The translations under genes and the position numbers were made by a program. A DNA stretch of 64,000 nucleotides from Linaria vulgaris. Lineage: Eukaryota; Streptophyta; Magnoliopsida; Lamiales; Plantaginaceae. Of this stretch, positions 60,484 to 64,000 are shown in pieces; position 1 is the stretch's first letter, and every line of letters begins with the position of its first letter. The notes beneath the pieces were generated by a model. It did no database searches. It had not been told where the DNA came from and worked only from the letters and a program-made list of their open reading frames with translations. The stretch covers positions 102,761,163 to 102,825,162 of the forward strand of contig OX415254.1 of NCBI GenBank assembly GCA_948329865.1. The letters are read 5' to 3'.

Positions 60484-61794
60484 ATGATCAGAAAATTCTT
60501 ACCTCAGAATTTTCTGCAGGGTGCTCAAATACAAGAAAATGAAGATCTTCCCTCGGACCGTTGGGAAAATCTGCCAAAAGATATCATGTCAGACATCCTT
60601 ACGCGCCTGAACTTGACTCACCGCCTGCGAATGAGCCTCGTATGTAAGTCTTGGCACGAGATTGTGCTGCAAGATGACCTGAAATCAAGACAAGAGGCGC
60701 CTTGGCTTCTCCTCCCTCAGGTGCGAAATAGCCCGGACCTCAGCTTCTATAGTTTATCGGAAGGCAGAGTTCTCAATCTTGAAACGCCATTATCGGTTCT
60801 TGGAGGCTGGTGTTGTGGCTCTTCTAAAGGCTGGCTTGCGTTTGTCAGCGGCCCTAAAGATTGCCCACAGTTTGATATTGTAAATCCTAATTCAGGGGAA
60901 AGAATCGAGCTCCCTTCGTTGACATCTATTCCCAATTTCGAGTCGTTTGTCCTTAAGCTCACTCGAGATCAGAATGTTTCTAGTTTTGTGCAAAGAGTCG
61001 AGGTGTTGAACATGGGATCGTCAGGGATGGCAGTGGCAGGAATTTTCGGTTATTTTGAGGTTCTGGCAGTGTGCCAACCTCATGACAAAAAATGGACAAT
61101 TTTTGAACGTACAAACAAAGATTGCTTCTTTGAGGATATGCTATTCCATAGAGAAGTTCTGCACATAATAATGACAGGAAAAAGTGAAAAAACATTAGCT
61201 AACCAGGAAATATGCTTGACGAATTGCTGTGTAAAACTGAAAGTGTTAACGCCACCTTACGGAAAAATGAACAGAACCTCGGAGGAAGGAGAATACGAAA
61301 ACAATCCCGACTTTGTCATAGCAAAGAAAATGGTCGCAAAATTGTATTTAGCAGAATCTATAGACCAGGAACTTCTGATGGTGGTGAAATACAACGATGT
61401 TTTCATGATGTATCAGCCTCATGATGCAGATGGTAACAACCACGAGAGCCCATTGAAATACTTCAGGACAAGTGAGTTTGCAGTACTTCAGAATGATGCC
61501 GAAAAGGGGAGCTGGGAGTTGGCAAAAGGATTGGAAAAACAAGCGGTCTTTGTGGCAATGAGCGGCTCTTTCTGCATGCCGGCTTGCAGTTTTAATATGG
61601 ATCGAGGGAATTGCATCTACTTTGCAGCAGATCTGGAGAGGATATTCGACAAGTATGCACCCGCTGCATCGCGTGAGTCGGGGGTTTATTACATTGAAAA
61701 CGGGAAGATTGAACGCTCATTTCCTAGTGTGAGGCTTCCTATGACTTCCAGAATGTGTTGGTTTTCTGTAAATCATTCAAGTCTTTGTACATAA
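60484..61794 (+). CDS. F-box protein with DUF295-type C-terminus, 436 aa
   Basis: A single-exon gene. Residues 25-63 form an F-box: WENLPKDIMSDILTRLNL, then RLRMSLVCKSWHEIV. F-box proteins bind SKP1 and present substrates to SCF ubiquitin ligases. The middle (residues 85-330) has the loose beta-rich pattern (LGGWCCGSSKGWLAFVSG) of the DUF295/KIB-like plant F-box group, and the end has NCIYFAADLE with GVYYIENGKIERSFPS, which is characteristic of DUF295. No kelch or LRR repeats. The ATG is accepted because the frame opens just before the F-box and a stop precedes it. Substrate unknown. These genes are often single-exon and fast-evolving. Confidence 0.88.
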   Translation: MIRKFLPQNFLQGAQIQENEDLPSDRWENLPKDIMSDILTRLNLTHRLRMSLVCKSWHEIVLQDDLKSRQEAPWLLLPQVRNSPDLSFYSLSEGRVLNLETPLSVLGGWCCGSSKGWLAFVSGPKDCPQFDIVNPNSGERIELPSLTSIPNFESFVLKLTRDQNVSSFVQRVEVLNMGSSGMAVAGIFGYFEVLAVCQPHDKKWTIFERTNKDCFFEDMLFHREVLHIIMTGKSEKTLANQEICLTNCCVKLKVLTPPYGKMNRTSEEGEYENNPDFVIAKKMVAKLYLAESIDQELLMVVKYNDVFMMYQPHDADGNNHESPLKYFRTSEFAVLQNDAEKGSWELAKGLEKQAVFVAMSGSFCMPACSFNMDRGNCIYFAADLERIFDKYAPAASRESGVYYIENGKIERSFPSVRLPMTSRMCWFSVNHSSLCT

Positions 61795-62641
61795 AAGAAA
61801 ATTTCTTGCAATATTTGTCTCATCATGTGGATTTAATTCTTCTGCTGTAAACACATACATAAAATGGGATTTACAGTAAGTGAGGTTTAAAATTACAAAT
61901 TCAGATCCAGAAATCAACTTAAGCGTGTAACCGAACAAAAGTTTCTTAAGGTAACATACCAAAGTATACATTAATTAACTAAACCGTCTTATATACAAAT
62001 GAATTTTACCATAAATTCAGTTGCCTCTGCAATATATAGAAACTACATCCTAACCTCCCAGACAGAATATGTTGATTGAACAAGCAAGCTATTATAAATA
62101 CTGCAAAAAAACACTCATTCACGAGTTCTTGTTATGATCAAAAGCCAGTTCTTGAGCGCTCAACTTTCAGCAGTTCCTCAGAAAAAGCTGGTACATTAAT
62201 CTTTGATTCAATATAGGTCAATGATTCATCTCATTGTCAATTGACTGCTGCAATTCATGTAAGAAACGACAATAAACATGTGACCTGAATCCATGATCTT
62301 ACAGATTAGAGTAGTTGATACGAGCCAACACCAAAATTACTATTACGATAAACATGAAGAGGGGGGCTATCAATGACAATGCTACCAAATTATCAAACAG
62401 ACACCTCTCTGGAAACAAAATTCATGTTTGATCTGTTTAACATCTTCTCTCTGTGTACTTTAGACAGAAAAAAAAACACCGCTATAGTTAATTCGTGTTC
62501 AGTATTGACTAAATTGCCTCATAAACAGATTCTGGGAGTTAAACAACTCACAAGAGACTACCGATTCATGAACATATTCCAGGCAACAATACTCCCCTCT
62601 CCCCTCGCCACTAATCCTACCTTTTTCCCCCTTGGTCCTTC
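61795..62641. other. Convergent 3' regions
   Basis: The 3' UTR of the F-box gene (+) and probably of the TPX2-like gene (-) meet here. 62150-62230 on the minus strand has a short coding-like piece (VPAFSEELLKVERSRTGF), which could be an alternative last exon of the neighbouring gene, but no splice link was proven. Confidence 0.35.
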
Positions 62642-64000
62642 CTAACGGGGTTCTGTTCTTGGTAGTTTTGTACACTGGATAACAATATACATCTGATAGG
62701 CGAGTTATAAAAAAGTTGACATGCAAATGATAGGAAATCAGAGACAAAAACATAGCACATGTGACTTGATATATCCAAACATTGGTTGACCCAACAAAGA
62801 GAGTGAGATGAAAGTATTCTGTACCTTTTCTTGATGCAGTTTTTCCCGATAAAAAGATGGCATAGGCTTGGCCTTAAAGTTGAGACTCTGTCTTAGTTTT
62901 CTAATCTCAGACTCCTTTTCTTCCTGGGATCAAATGTGCCTTGTTGAGTTATGCTTCATTTGTACATAAAGAACACCGATTGCTTAAAGGTCAAATACAT
63001 CTAAAATGAACAATTGTCAGGATCTTTCACGAGAAGATGCATACCTTTGTTTTTACATTGAGTTGAGCATTTTCTGCCTCTCTGGCAATTGATTTTACCT
63101 CCAATTTCCTTAAAAACTGTTTGTTAATTAGTCACACAAACTAGTCAAAAAGGCAACAAGAATGATATGTAGAAGACATTGAGGAGGAAATGGTTGAGGA
63201 ATTACCTCTTTTCGCTTCTCGGCTCTTTCATCACTTTTCAAGCCAACAGATGATGATACAGCCATTGTGTTTTTATGTACAGAACCTTTCTGTGGCCTGC
63301 TATAATTAAAAACTCAGACTAAATCTAGAGAACTTAAAAAAGATTACAAAACCTAGACAAGAACATTGCCGTTAACCAAAAACGCATACTATAGAAATAT
63401 AAGAAAATGTTTACGCAGTTAATCTTAGTATCACAGAGATACACAACTACAGGACATATGAGTGCTGCATTAATCTCCAATAATTGCTTCACGCCATCGT
63501 CCCACCCCTACAAGGCTACTTCCCATGAGAAATAAATATGTTGCCCTTTTGCATCTTAACAATGGACTGTCTAAAAATTTAAGGCTTCAGTAAGTAATTG
63601 CCCTAATTCAACAAACGTCTTTCCTATATAAAAAAACATAACAATTAACTATACATTGACGAAAAAGATTTTGTACAGCAAGCAATCTAAACATTCTCGT
63701 TGGTGATCACTAAAAATGAAATTTACTCTGGAAAGAACTTTGGTATTGTGAAATATGTAGTCACAATAATTTCCAACGAAAATTGACAGATGTGGAGAAA
63801 CTGTTAGCTGTCGTAAATAAGGAAATAAAAATCAAGCAAAATTGCTGCCTAAAGAAGTAAGACATCAGACAATCTCACCTTGAGGTCACGGGACTTGACC
63901 TAGTTCCAGCTTGAACCCTTGGAGCAGCCACCTTCTCAACATCCTTCCTCAGTCTTGAATCCATATACATATCAGTTTCGCATTCAAAATTGAGATCATG
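62642..64000 (-). CDS. WVD2/WDL-like TPX2-domain microtubule protein, 3' part
   Basis: Minus strand, 5' end beyond the window. Visible exons: 63879-64000 (cut), 63206-63296, 63045-63116, 62825-62923 and a possible last exon 62642-62674, GT-AG introns. The reading gives a Ser/Arg-rich part (RKDVEKVAAPRVQAGTRSS), then the TPX2 motif SDERAEKRKE, FLRKLEVKSIAREAE and IRKLRQSLNFKAKPMPSFYR. This KLE-type block is shared with WAVE-DAMPENED2-like proteins, which bind and bundle cortical microtubules and shape anisotropic growth. The last exon would add only CTKLPRTEPR, a short tail compared with relatives, so the 3' end is the weak point of the model. Confidence 0.85.

Overview
The window is nuclear DNA from a flowering plant, probably a eudicot. 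It is AT-rich, its genes have many short GT-AG introns, and the gene families (type-A response regulator, plastid lipoyl-octanoyltransferase, WVD2/TPX2 protein, F-box/DUF295) are plant ones. Between the genes lie several layers of plant transposons. No tRNA, rRNA, organellar or bacterial genes were seen.

Layout. 1-11.7 kb is repeat-rich. It holds a degenerate tandem repeat, retroelement debris, a decayed MuDR-like transposon (about 3.4-8.1 kb, transposase on the minus strand) and a long-terminal-repeat-like block. 11.8-30 kb is the main gene island. It contains a 77-residue repeat-bearing small protein (+), then on the minus strand a 7-exon secreted protein with a permuted papain/NlpC-like core (13311-16979), LIP2p-type octanoyltransferase (19797-21734), dephospho-CoA kinase (22421-23319) and an 11-exon MYND-finger protein with an MSS51-like C-terminus (26116-29852). 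A truncated pseudogene copy of the MYND gene lies at 18437-19765. One SINE and two fold-back MITE-like elements fill the spaces.

30-57 kb is a transposon nest. It holds a 360-bp tandem array made from a zinc-knuckle gene fragment and split by a solo LTR, a second SINE, two related GC-rich hairpin elements, a decayed Ty3/Gypsy element (36.8-40.8 kb), a CACTA-like element (43.1-47.5 kb) that carries PPR gene fragments and is itself invaded by a Mutator-type fold-back element, a Copia deletion derivative with both LTRs (48.3-50.5 kb), and a further solo LTR (55.8-56.2 kb). 57.3-64 kb is a second gene island: a type-A response regulator (+), an intronless F-box/DUF295 protein (+), and the 3' part of a WVD2/WDL-like TPX2-domain gene (minus) that runs off the right edge.

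The host genes do not form one pathway. LIP2p and dephospho-CoA kinase both belong to cofactor metabolism (protein lipoylation and CoA synthesis) and sit side by side on one strand, but in plants this need not mean co-regulation. I see no clear undescribed system. The strongest leads are the permuted-papain secreted protein, the small repeat protein, the MYND duplication, the nested CACTA/Mutator structure with captured PPR exons, and the zinc-knuckle tandem array. Exon structures were deduced by eye from splice signals and reading-frame continuity and have not been checked against transcripts.
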